NCBI GenBank assembly: GCA_030669135.1
Contig: DAOVEE010000043.1
Coordinates: 1-11,819, forward strand
Direction of reading: 5' to 3'
Length of the DNA: 11,819 bases
Origin: Candidatus Bathyarchaeota archaeon
Lineage (GTDB): Archaea > Thermoproteota > Bathyarchaeia > TCS64
The notes under the pieces: model-generated
What the model saw: the letters and a program-made list of their open reading frames with translations, nothing else
Told to the model about the DNA's origin: nothing
Databases searched by the model: none
Shown: positions 1 through 6,064 of the stretch, piece by piece
Numbering within the stretch: position 1 is the first letter of the stretch
Layout: every line of letters starts with the position of its first letter
Made by a program: the position numbers and the translations under genes

Positions 1-299
1 GATTCCAGATTTTCTCTGATTTGTTCAAGAATTTGTAATCCTTTGTCGGTTATATCATATAATATGATTCGTCTCCTTCCTTTCATAATCTCTTCACCGA
101 AGATGAACTGGTTTTCTTCCAGTTCATAAAGAATAGGATAAACTGAACTGGTCTTATATTTCTCTCCAGTAAGGTTCTCCAACTCCTTAGTAACATTATA
201 TCCAGACAATTTTTTATTGGTCAAAATCCATAAAATTATGAACCGACTGAAGCCTCGTAAAATAATTTTTACTATTTCATCCTCCGGCATTTCACTCAT
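1..299 (-). CDS. PadR-family transcriptional regulator, partial (runs off left edge)
   Basis: The minus strand is open from an ATG at 299-297 to the window edge, giving 99 codons with no stop; the C-terminus is missing. The product resembles a PadR winged-helix DNA-binding protein. Visible family features are RGF near residue 15, an LWIL helix at about 23-26, SGYNVTKEL at 32-40, LTG at 43-45, the recognition-helix block TSSVYPILYELE at 50-61, and a basic wing with GRRRIILYDIT at 74-84. A second ATG at 290-288 (residue 4) is an equally possible start. It is homologous to, and divergent from, the regulator at 409-726: both share the RGF, LW.L, GY, LTG and SSVYP positions. A likely TATA box on this strand (AATAATATT, 340-348) would give a leader of about 18 bases. 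PadR proteins are mostly repressors of transport or stress genes; the target and effector cannot be seen here. The DNA is AT-rich compared with the genes to the right. Confidence 0.85.
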   Translation of the reverse strand, partial: MSEMPEDEIVKIILRGFSRFIILWILTNKKLSGYNVTKELENLTGEKYKTSSVYPILYELEENQFIFGEEIMKGRRRIILYDITDKGLQILEQIRENLE

Positions 300-408
300 T
301 TTTTCACTATCCAAGCTTATTCAAGCATACTTGCTTCTCAATATTATTCAATTCACGCATTTAGAAATATTTATAGTGAATACCTCGCTATTAATTAATG
401 AGTATAGT
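300..408. promoter_or_regulatory. Shared control region of two divergent PadR genes
   Basis: These 109 bases separate the two divergent PadR starts. A minus-strand TATA-like box (AATAATATT, read from 348 to 340) lies about 45 bases before the leftward ATG. A plus-strand box (ATATTTATAG, 367-376) lies about 37 bases before the TTG at 409, predicting a start near 398. An imperfect palindrome, CAAG-cata-CTTG, sits at 322-333, with a second CAAGC at 312-316; either could be part of an operator. PadR proteins commonly autoregulate, so binding here by one or both proteins is a reasonable inference. No operator is proven. Confidence 0.5.
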
Positions 409-726
409 TTGGTAGATATTGAAGGAGCGCTCATCCGCGGATTTGAAAAACCGTTAACATTATGGTTACTGTGTGATGGTCCGAAAACTGGCTACGAGAT
501 AATGATCGAATTAACTAGACTCACTGGGAAAACTCTCAACCCTAGCAGCGTATATCCTTTTCTTCACTGGCTAGATGAACAGGAGCTAGCTTTCAGCGAG
601 TGGGTGATAAGTGGAGGACGTAAAATGAGGTACTACTACCTTACAAATAGAGGGAAAGAACTCTATAACAATATACAAGTATTCTTCCAAGGATCATTAA
701 AAACGATGTTTGAACACTTTATCTAA
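409..726 (+). CDS. PadR-family transcriptional regulator
   Basis: A 105-residue protein, the usual size for a short PadR regulator that is little more than the winged-helix domain. Visible features are RGF at 10-12, LTLWLL at 16-21, the turn GPKTGYEIM at 24-32, LTG at 38-40, the recognition-helix block SSVYPFLHWLDE at 46-57, the wing SGGRKMRYYYLTNRGKEL at 68-85, and a C-terminal helix likely used for dimerisation. I chose the TTG at 409 because the homology begins there and a TATA box (367-376) lies about 37 bases upstream. The same frame is open back to a TTG at 217, but that extension covers the control region and the opposite PadR gene and has no PadR similarity; a GTG at 376 is a less likely start. 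The role is DNA binding, presumably repression, with an unknown effector. It is AT-rich like its divergent partner. Confidence 0.85.
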   Translation: MVDIEGALIRGFEKPLTLWLLCDGPKTGYEIMIELTRLTGKTLNPSSVYPFLHWLDEQELAFSEWVISGGRKMRYYYLTNRGKELYNNIQVFFQGSLKTMFEHFI

Positions 727-788
727 ATATAAGCTTACAGTAACAAGGTTAATTGCGATTTTCCCGTCACTTTGGTTGAGAAAAAAGG

Positions 789-799
789 TAATTTATAAT
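789..799 (+). promoter_or_regulatory. Candidate TATA box for the 5S rRNA gene
   Basis: TAATTTATAAT is preceded by an A/G-rich stretch (AAAAAAGG, 781-788) that could act as a BRE. It predicts transcription from about 820, with a leader of about 40 bases that would be trimmed from the 5S transcript. The octamer AATTTATA recurs at 850-857, but that copy abuts the mature 5S end and would start transcription inside the gene, so the first copy is the better candidate. Confidence 0.45.
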
Positions 800-861
800 G
801 AGATCTGTAACGCAACACAACTCGTCTAACAGACTTGTTCAAAAAACTTAATTTATAGTAG

Positions 862-986
862 CAGGGTAACCGGCAAGGGCGTGGGACCCACCCGAACCCA
901 TTCCTAACTCGGAAATTAAACCACGCTCCGTTTACGGCACTAGTGATGTCTTCGGCTTCGCGAAACCGTGAAAGCTGGTAACCCAC
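862..986 (+). rRNA. rrf: 5S ribosomal RNA (unlinked)
   Basis: The core GGGACCCACCCGAACCCATT followed by AACTCGGAAATTAA is the hallmark of archaeal 5S rRNA loop B/helix III. The fold supports it: helix I pairs 864-874 (GGGTAACCGGC) with 974-984 (GCTGGTAACCC) with one mismatch, helix II pairs GCGTGG with CCACGC, helix III pairs CCGA with TCGG, and helix IV pairs TTTACGG with CCGTGAA. The ends are estimated from helix I and may be off by a few bases. No 16S or 23S sequence adjoins it; unlinked 5S genes are common in Thermoproteota-type archaea. Several normally near-invariant bases differ (CCTAAC for CCGAAC, GAAATTAAACC for GAAGTTAAGCC), so it is either a lineage-specific 5S or a drifting copy. 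The RNA is part of the large ribosomal subunit. Confidence 0.85.
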
Positions 987-1117
987 CTTCTAAAACCCAG
1001 ACCCCATGTAACAAGGAAGAGGCTCCCCGTTAGGGGGAGGGGGGGTAAACGAAAAAAGGCGAACCGATGTCTCTTCCACCGAAAGAAGCCCCAGAAACAC
1101 CCCTTTTAGATCCAAAC

Positions 1118-1127
1118 ATATATAAAA
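1118..1127 (+). promoter_or_regulatory. Strong TATA box in the gene-less stretch
   Basis: ATATATAAAA, preceded by CCAAAC as a possible BRE, is one of the best TATA matches in the window. It predicts transcription from about 1148. The next ORF on this strand starts at 1292, so transcription from here would give either a leader of about 145 bases or a short RNA ending at the T7 tract (1209-1215). The box is nearly symmetric and could also work leftward, though nothing to its left on the minus strand looks like a gene. Confidence 0.4.
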
Positions 1128-1208
1128 ACGTCGTTCACCGAACACAAAAACGCACCCCCCACAAAACGCTGACTCCAAGATACCAGGAAAATCAACCCCG
1201 GCCCAAAA

Positions 1209-1215
1209 TTTTTTT
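1209..1215 (+). terminator. T7 tract, possible archaeal terminator
   Basis: Seven Ts follow AAAA at 1205-1208. Archaeal RNA polymerase often stops at T-rich runs without a hairpin, so transcripts from the 5S gene or from the 1118 box could end here. No hairpin precedes it. The assignment rests only on the tract itself. Confidence 0.3.
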
Positions 1216-1255
1216 CCCCATATTACAAGTAACCTGACACAAACCCCCTAGACAC

Positions 1256-1262
1256 CTTAAAT
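1256..1262 (+). promoter_or_regulatory. Candidate TATA box of the M20 hydrolase gene
   Basis: CTTAAAT is centred about 33 bases before the ATG at 1292, which would give a transcript with a leader of only about 7 bases. This agrees with the lack of any Shine-Dalgarno sequence before that ATG. It competes with the stronger box at 1118 as the promoter of this gene. Confidence 0.35.
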
Positions 1263-1291
1263 CCGTCAAACCCACAACTAAACCGATACAG

Positions 1292-2458
1292 ATGCACAAA
1301 CCAAACATAGACAGAAAGAAACTAACGCAAACCCTCAAAGACATGGTAAGCATCGACTCAGTAAACCCCAGCCTCGTCAAAGGCGCCGCCGGGGAGACAG
1401 AGATCGCCGACTACCTCCAGGACTGGATGAAGACACTCGGGTTAGAGACCAAGCGGTACGACGTGGAGCCGGGCCGCCCCAACGTCGTCGGCGTCCTAAG
1501 AGGCACCGGCGGCGGCAAGACCCTCCTCCTCAACGGCCACACCGACACAGTCGGCGTCGACTACATGACCATCGACCCCTTCAACCCCGTCACAAAGGAC
1601 GGCAGACTCTACGGCAGAGGAAGCTTCGACATGAAGGGCGGCCTCGCCGCCAGCATGGCCGCCGTCAAAGCCGTCGTCGACGACGGCACCCGGCTCAAGG
1701 GAGACGTGATCCTGGCCGCCGTCTGCGACGAGGAGTACGCCAGCATCGGCACAGAGCGCCTCATGAAGGAAACCACCGCCGACGCAGCCATCGTCGGCGA
1801 GTTCACGGCAGGCAACATACAGGTAGCCCACAAAGGCTTCGCGTGGATAAACGTAGAGACCCACGGAGTCGCCGCCCACGGCAGCCTCCACCGGATCGGC
1901 GTCGACGCCATCGCCAAGATGGGCCACGTCCTCATCGGCCTCGAGGCGCTGGGCCAGCTCCTAGAGGAGACCGAGCACCCCCTCGTCGGCCCAGGCTCAG
2001 TCCACGCCAGCATCATAGAAGGAGGCAGCGAGCTAAGCACCTACCCCGACAACTGCAAGCTCCAGCTAGAGAGACGGCTCATTCCTGGCGAGGACAGAGA
2101 CGACGTCGACGAGGAGATGACCAGCCTCATCAAGTCGCTGGAGGAGGGCGACCCCAAGTTCAACGCCGACTATACCATAACCTTCTACCGGGGCCCCATG
2201 GAGATAGACCCCGACGAGGAGATATGCCGCGTACTCAAAGAGGGCTCCGAGAAGCTGCTAGGCAAGACCCCGCGGTACGTCGGCGGCACAGGCTGGATGG
2301 ACACCCAGATAATCTACAGCAAAGGAATACCCGCCGTCGCCCACGGACCCATTGGGTACGGCGCCCACGCCAAGGAGGAGTGGGTCGACCTAAAGTCCGT
2401 CTATGAAACCGCTTTGGTCCACGGGTACTCCATAAAGAAGTTCTGTGGAGCAAACTAG
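1292..2458 (+). CDS. M20-family metallohydrolase (ArgE/DapE-like deacylase or peptidase)
   Basis: A 388-residue cytosolic enzyme of the M20 family, which hydrolyses amide bonds in N-acyl amino acids or small peptides using two metal ions. The full catalytic set is visible: H83 and D85 in NGHTDTV, bridging D113 in GRGSFDMKGG, general base E147 and metal ligand E148 in CDEE, E170 in VGE, and H359 near the C-terminus in YGAHAKEEW. The inserted dimerisation domain (about 180-295) carries the conserved H196 in HGVAAHGS. Length is typical of ArgE/DapE. The exact substrate (acetylornithine, succinyl-diaminopimelate, a LysW-linked intermediate or a dipeptide) cannot be read from sequence, and no arginine or lysine biosynthesis genes are nearby. 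The ATG lacks a Shine-Dalgarno and follows a TATA-like box by about 30 bases. Its TAG stop shares a CTAG with the stop of the convergent phosphoesterase gene. It appears to be transcribed alone. Confidence 0.9.
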   Translation: MHKPNIDRKKLTQTLKDMVSIDSVNPSLVKGAAGETEIADYLQDWMKTLGLETKRYDVEPGRPNVVGVLRGTGGGKTLLLNGHTDTVGVDYMTIDPFNPVTKDGRLYGRGSFDMKGGLAASMAAVKAVVDDGTRLKGDVILAAVCDEEYASIGTERLMKETTADAAIVGEFTAGNIQVAHKGFAWINVETHGVAAHGSLHRIGVDAIAKMGHVLIGLEALGQLLEETEHPLVGPGSVHASIIEGGSELSTYPDNCKLQLERRLIPGEDRDDVDEEMTSLIKSLEEGDPKFNADYTITFYRGPMEIDPDEEICRVLKEGSEKLLGKTPRYVGGTGWMDTQIIYSKGIPAVAHGPIGYGAHAKEEWVDLKSVYETALVHGYSIKKFCGAN

Positions 2459-2949
2459 TCGAGATCGCTCAGCCACGCAGCCCTCCTCTCAATATCTAGG
2501 AAGGCCACGGTGCATCTGCCTGACACGTAGCCGCAGACCTCGCCAGGGTTCACCACCAGCACACCATTCTCCTCGCCTATGGACGCCCGATGTGTGTGAC
2601 CCCTCACTATGACGTCGTAGCCGCCACCGTACGCCCTGTCCACGTCCTCCTTCCTGTGACCGTGGAGCAGCGCCACCCGCAGACCACCGGCGTCGACCTC
2701 AGCGAAGAACCCCCGGATCTCCGCGCCCACCTCGGCGTAGACCCTCCTCAAAGTGTCACGCTCCGCGCAGTTGTTACCGTAGACGCCGATCAGCGGGGCA
2801 TCCAGGGGCTCGAAGTGCTTCGCCGTGAACGCCGAGACGTAGTCCCCCGCGTGGAGCACGAGGCCAACACGCTCCTCATTCAGCCGCTTCACCGCCCTGT
2901 CTATCATGTGTATGTTATCGTGGGTGTCAGAGACGAGGCCAACGATCAA
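2455..2949 (-). CDS. YfcE/MJ0936-like metallophosphoesterase
   Basis: A 164-residue calcineurin-fold phosphoesterase of the YfcE/MJ0936 type, a family of small cytosolic enzymes that cleave phosphodiesters such as bis-p-nitrophenyl phosphate with Mn or Ni; physiological substrates are mostly unknown. The metal-binding motifs appear in order: SDTHDN (D8, H10), HAGDY (D36), YGNN (N59/N60), LLHGH (H96, H98), and RGHTHRA (H118, H120), followed by NPGEV (134-138). GNNCAE replaces the usual GNCD or GNHD. The start is a TTG at 2949-2947 that overlaps the kinase stop as TTGA; GGAGG at 2964-2960 sits 10 bases upstream, inside the kinase gene, so it is probably translationally coupled. It is the last gene of the sugar operon. 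It might hydrolyse a phosphorylated intermediate, but that is inference from position only. Its stop overlaps that of the convergent M20 gene. Confidence 0.88.
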   Translation of the reverse strand: MIVGLVSDTHDNIHMIDRAVKRLNEERVGLVLHAGDYVSAFTAKHFEPLDAPLIGVYGNNCAERDTLRRVYAEVGAEIRGFFAEVDAGGLRVALLHGHRKEDVDRAYGGGYDVIVRGHTHRASIGEENGVLVVNPGEVCGYVSGRCTVAFLDIERRAAWLSDLD

Positions 2950-4385
2950 CCCGTATCCGCCTCCAGTAGATTCATGAAACGCAGGTAAGCCTCATCCCAG
3001 TCCCCCGTCTCCCCCGGCGAGTAAACCTGCAGCTCCAAGCTCTCCGAGAGCACCTCCCTGGCCTCCGAGACGCCCCTCAGCTCGCCCAAAGACACGAACT
3101 GCACCACCGCGTTGCCCAGGGCCGTCGCCTCCACCGGCCCGGCGACGACCTGGGCCCCCGTGGAGTCTGCCGTCATCTGGTTCAGCACCCTGTTCAGCGA
3201 GCCGCCGCCGATGACGTGGATCACAGGCGACCTCCCGCCCGTTATCTCCTCCAACTGACAGAAAGCATGCCTGTAGTTGAGGGCTAGGCTCTCATACACG
3301 CACCTGATGTACTCGCCAATGGACATGGGAGTCTCCTGCCCCGTCTCGACACAGTAGCGGCCTATCCGCGGAGTCATATCTCCCGGGTCATGGAACACGG
3401 GGTCGTTGGGGTCTATCAGCGACCTGAACGGCGGCGCCTTGTCCGCCGCCTCGTAGAGCTCGTCGTAGCCCACCACGGAGCCCTTCATCCGCCACTCCCT
3501 CAGGAGCTCCTGCTCGAACCAGAGCCCCGGCAGGTTCCTGAGGAGCCTGAACGTGCCCTCTGCGCCGCCCTCGTTGGTGAAGTTGTTCCTGTAGACGGCG
3601 TCGTTTATCACCGGCTCCCCGGCCTCCGTGCCTAGGAGGCTCCAGGTGCCGTTGCTGATGTACGAGAAGTCTTCGCTCTTGGTCGGCACCGCGGCCACGG
3701 CGCTCCCCGTGTCGTGGCACGCAGGCGCACAGACCCTCAGGCCCAGGCTCTCGCCGAGGAGCTCCCCCGGTTCCACGATGTCTGGGAAGACGTTCACGGG
3801 TATCTTCACCGCCTCGAGGATCTCCTCGTCCCACCGCATCTCATTCGGGTTGAACATCTGGGTCGTCGTCGCGTGGGTGAACTCGGCCCTCCTCTCCCCT
3901 GTGAACCAGAAGTTGAAGAGGTCTGGGAGCCCCAGGTACGTGGCGGCCCTCCTCAGCAGCCGGCTCCTCGTCTTAACCAAGCTGGCCAGCTGGTACAGAG
4001 TGTTGAGCTCCAGGAACTGGACGCCTGTCCTCTCGAATATCTCCCTTCGGGGCATCCGCTCGAAGACCCACTCCATCAAACCCCTCGTCCGGGGATCCCT
4101 GTAATGCACGGGGTCTCCTAGGATGTTCCCTTTTTTATCTAGGAGCCCGTAGTCGACGCCCCAAGAGTCGATGCCGACGCTGGAGGCGCCGCCCCTCGCC
4201 CACTCTACGCCCTTGACGACCTCCTGCCAGAGCCGCTTCACGTTCCAGTACAGGAACCTGCCCCTCTTGACAGGGACGTTGGGGAACCTGTGCACCTCCT
4301 CCAAGCTGAAGTCGTCGCCGCCGTAGGCGATCACCATTACCCGTCCCTGGGAGGCCCCCAAGTCCACAGCTATGACCTTGGTCAT
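2946..4385 (-). CDS. rhaB: L-rhamnulokinase-type FGGY carbohydrate kinase
   Basis: A 479-residue cytosolic sugar kinase that resembles E. coli RhaB along its whole length (that enzyme has 489). RhaB phosphorylates L-rhamnulose at O-1 with ATP. Shared blocks include VDLGAS.GRVM at 7-17, GIDSWGVDYGLLD at 71-83, HYRDPRT at 94-100, TGVQFLELNTLYQL at 120-133, HATTTQ at 171-176, and CHDTGSAVAAVP at 223-234. D225 is the expected catalytic base. The ATP-side motifs are SNGTWSL (244-250), FTNEGGAEG (269-277), IGGGSLNRVLNQMTAD (392-407) and AGPVEATALGN (415-425). The start is the ATG at 4385-4383. The frame stays open to 4601, but that extension only reads through the isomerase gene and has no kinase similarity. 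GAGGT (4394-4390) gives a Shine-Dalgarno 4 bases before the ATG. The gene lies 2 bases after the isomerase stop and overlaps the next gene by 4 bases. L-fuculose or a related ketose is possible as substrate, given the neighbouring isomerase. Confidence 0.9.
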   Translation of the reverse strand: MTKVIAVDLGASQGRVMVIAYGGDDFSLEEVHRFPNVPVKRGRFLYWNVKRLWQEVVKGVEWARGGASSVGIDSWGVDYGLLDKKGNILGDPVHYRDPRTRGLMEWVFERMPRREIFERTGVQFLELNTLYQLASLVKTRSRLLRRAATYLGLPDLFNFWFTGERRAEFTHATTTQMFNPNEMRWDEEILEAVKIPVNVFPDIVEPGELLGESLGLRVCAPACHDTGSAVAAVPTKSEDFSYISNGTWSLLGTEAGEPVINDAVYRNNFTNEGGAEGTFRLLRNLPGLWFEQELLREWRMKGSVVGYDELYEAADKAPPFRSLIDPNDPVFHDPGDMTPRIGRYCVETGQETPMSIGEYIRCVYESLALNYRHAFCQLEEITGGRSPVIHVIGGGSLNRVLNQMTADSTGAQVVAGPVEATALGNAVVQFVSLGELRGVSEAREVLSESLELQVYSPGETGDWDEAYLRFMNLLEADTG

Positions 4386-4387
4386 CC

Positions 4388-6031
4388 CTACCTCATGTCT
4401 ACGTCTCCACAGATATGGACCTTTACACCCAGCTCGTGGAACATAGCCGCCTTGGCGGCTAACGCCTTGTAGGCTTCGGCCGCCGAGGGAGCGTAGGCGA
4501 CCTGTATATGGTTTGCCTTGTGCTGTGCCATGAACTGGTCCCGGGTTACACCGTGGAGGACGGCACTCATTATGGGCCACTGCGGCGTGGTGGCTTCCCA
4601 TCTACGCTGAGTCTCCTCATCGGGTAGATCCACCACTGAACCCTTGCCGATGTCAACGTGGAGGCCGTCGGGTTTCACGTAGACCCTGCTCCAGACGATC
4701 TCCCCGGGCTTGCTGTCGCCTTTAAGAGTGCCTCCGCCGAGGGGGAAGTACATGGGTGGCTGTCGTTCGCTGCTGGCTCCCTTGTATCCGCCTTTGAGGT
4801 GACTCGGGGGTGCGCTGCCGCTGATGAGGAAGACCCAGACGTACTGGCCTTTGTACCAGTCTCCCCACCTGACGTCGTGGAGCGTGGTAGCCGGATCGAA
4901 GCCCATGGCTTTCCAGACTCTGTTGATGATCAACGCGTCCAGGCCCGCGCCCTCGTCGACCTCGTTGAAGTGTGGTAAAGCCTCGCCGGGGTACAGCTCC
5001 TCACCAGTATCCTCATGGTAGATGGGGGGTCGGTCTACGTTGTTGAGTAGTCCCTCGGCTAGGTCGCTGGCAGGCGCCATGTCTTTGAGTCCTTGCTGGT
5101 ACTGGATGCCGATAAGGGCACAACCGAACTCGTGGGCGATCCTGACCGCGCTGATGTACATCTTGCACTGTTCCAGTATCTGCCTGTCCGTAAGCTCTGT
5201 CGCCTCGTCTGTGCCTGTGACGAACTTCATGCCTTTCGCGTCTAGCCAGTCACGTACGGCTTGGGCTTCCTCGTCGGTGACTGTGCGTATCTTGGCTACC
5301 AAGGCGCTCTGGCTGAGCCGCTCCTTATAGACGCCGAGGGGGTTAAGCAGCTCGTCCTCGATGATGGCGTTGTACATACCCATGCAGCCCTCGTCGAATA
5401 TCCCCATGACGGCTTTATCGTGCTTCAGCTGCCGTGCCAACGCCACGCCCAGCTTCTTCTCCTTTTTCGGGAGCTTCGCGGGGTCCAAGTCTCGTACGTG
5501 GCTAGTGTCGTGAGTTATCTTTCCCTCACGCAGCCACTGTCTGATGCCGTTGAGGAAGAACTCGTCGTCAAAGTTCTCGCTCCAGATGGTGCTGTACTCG
5601 GCCCCCATCTTGGTCAGAGAGGCGTTGAGGTTCAGCATCCCCACCAAGCCGGGCCATTGGCCACTCCAGTTAGCGAGCGTCAATATAGGTCCCTCGTGGT
5701 CTCTCAGCCCCGCCAGTACGTGGTGGCTGTACTGCCACACCGACTCGGCGACGATGACCCGCGCGTCCTTGGGGATGTTCTTGAACACGTCCATGCCCAT
5801 CCGCTGGTTCCAGATGAAGCCGTGCCCAAGCTCAGGGTCATAGAGATGGCCACGCATGACATGGTATCCTTCCCGCTCGAAGACCGCCCTGACCTTGTCC
5901 TCCACCTCCTTCTGGGCGGGCCAGCACTCCTGGTTCGCGCTTAGCCTCAGGTCACCGCTAGTCACCAAAACGATCTCGTTAGAGGCGAGGGGCTCAGGCT
6001 CCTCGACCTCGGGTAGAACATATGAATCCAT
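4388..6031 (-). CDS. L-fucose isomerase-like protein (COG2407 family)
   Basis: A 547-residue protein resembling the L-fucose/L-arabinose isomerase fold; E. coli FucI has 591 residues. Such enzymes interconvert an aldose and a ketose (L-fucose and L-fuculose) using Mn. FucI-like stretches include FDEGCMGMYNAI (212-223), the ELLNPLGVYKERLSQSAL block (227-244), and KDMAPASDLAEG (316-327). By pattern with FucI metal ligands (Glu, Asp, His), the likely equivalents here are E357 in FNEVDEGAGLDAL, D386 in LHDVRWGD, and H508 in HKANHIQVAY; this mapping is inference. No signal peptide is visible. The ATG at 6031 follows the pyruvate kinase stop by 33 bases and has its own TATA-like box (6063-6057) 29 bases upstream, so it may be expressed both alone and with pyruvate kinase. 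The neighbouring kinase is of the rhamnulose type, so the substrate could be L-fucose, L-rhamnose or another 6-deoxy or related sugar. Confidence 0.8.
   Translation of the reverse strand: MDSYVLPEVEEPEPLASNEIVLVTSGDLRLSANQECWPAQKEVEDKVRAVFEREGYHVMRGHLYDPELGHGFIWNQRMGMDVFKNIPKDARVIVAESVWQYSHHVLAGLRDHEGPILTLANWSGQWPGLVGMLNLNASLTKMGAEYSTIWSENFDDEFFLNGIRQWLREGKITHDTSHVRDLDPAKLPKKEKKLGVALARQLKHDKAVMGIFDEGCMGMYNAIIEDELLNPLGVYKERLSQSALVAKIRTVTDEEAQAVRDWLDAKGMKFVTGTDEATELTDRQILEQCKMYISAVRIAHEFGCALIGIQYQQGLKDMAPASDLAEGLLNNVDRPPIYHEDTGEELYPGEALPHFNEVDEGAGLDALIINRVWKAMGFDPATTLHDVRWGDWYKGQYVWVFLISGSAPPSHLKGGYKGASSERQPPMYFPLGGGTLKGDSKPGEIVWSRVYVKPDGLHVDIGKGSVVDLPDEETQRRWEATTPQWPIMSAVLHGVTRDQFMAQHKANHIQVAYAPSAAEAYKALAAKAAMFHELGVKVHICGDVDMR
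4390..4394 (-). promoter_or_regulatory. Ribosome binding site of the rhamnulokinase gene
   Basis: GAGGT lies at the end of the isomerase reading frame and overlaps its TAG stop, 4 bases before the ATG at 4385. It fixes the kinase start and indicates coupled translation of the two genes. Confidence 0.55.
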
Positions 6032-6056
6032 GTTATGAAAATGGGTGCTGATGGGT

Positions 6057-6063
6057 GATAAAA
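6057..6063 (-). promoter_or_regulatory. Candidate TATA box of the isomerase gene
   Basis: TTTTATC on the minus strand is centred 29 bases before the isomerase ATG at 6031, predicting a nearly leaderless transcript. There is no Shine-Dalgarno before that ATG, which fits. It would allow the isomerase-kinase-phosphoesterase part of the operon to be controlled apart from pyruvate kinase. Confidence 0.45.
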
Positions 6064-6064
6064 C

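Larger units (their letters stand above)
987..1291 (+). other. Gene-less stretch after 5S, rich in A and C
   Basis: No convincing coding frame is visible on either strand of these 305 bases. The plus strand has far more A and C than G, especially from 1040 on. It contains a short hairpin (CTCCCC 1023-1028 with GGGGAG 1034-1039, loop GTTAG) followed by a G-run, a strong TATA box at 1118-1127, a T7 tract at 1209-1215, and the likely promoter of the next gene at 1256-1262. I saw no tRNA T-arm motif and no SRP RNA motif. It could hold a small RNA of about 65 bases between the TATA box and the T tract, or just a long leader of the M20 gene. Confidence 0.5.

Noticed and set aside
322..333. Proven PadR operator
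   Set aside because: The CAAG-cata-CTTG palindrome is short and imperfect and does not match the common ATGT...ACAT PadR site; it is kept only as a hint.
217..408. N-terminal extension of the plus-strand PadR frame back to a TTG at 217
   Set aside because: The extra 64 residues have no PadR similarity, cover the opposite PadR gene and the promoter boxes, and the family homology begins just after the TTG at 409.
1023..1039. Hairpin CTCCCC/GGGGAG after the 5S gene as a terminator
   Set aside because: It is followed by G and A runs rather than Ts and is short; archaeal termination normally relies on T-rich tracts.
735..1380. Minus-strand frames of 83, 62 and 62 codons around the 5S gene
   Set aside because: The first lies across the 5S rRNA, and the others are low-complexity readings of the C-rich stretch with no recognisable protein features.
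1496..2406. Long frames overlapping the M20 gene on both strands
   Set aside because: They are shadows caused by high GC and the skewed third codon position; the products are low-complexity R/P/H- or V/G-rich, while the M20 frame has a full catalytic set.
3388..3834. Arg/Gly-rich 148-codon minus-strand frame inside the kinase gene
   Set aside because: It is an out-of-frame reading of rhaB with biased composition and no motifs.
4386..4601. 72-residue N-terminal extension of the rhamnulokinase frame
   Set aside because: It reads the isomerase gene in another frame; kinase similarity starts at the ATG at 4385, which has its own Shine-Dalgarno.
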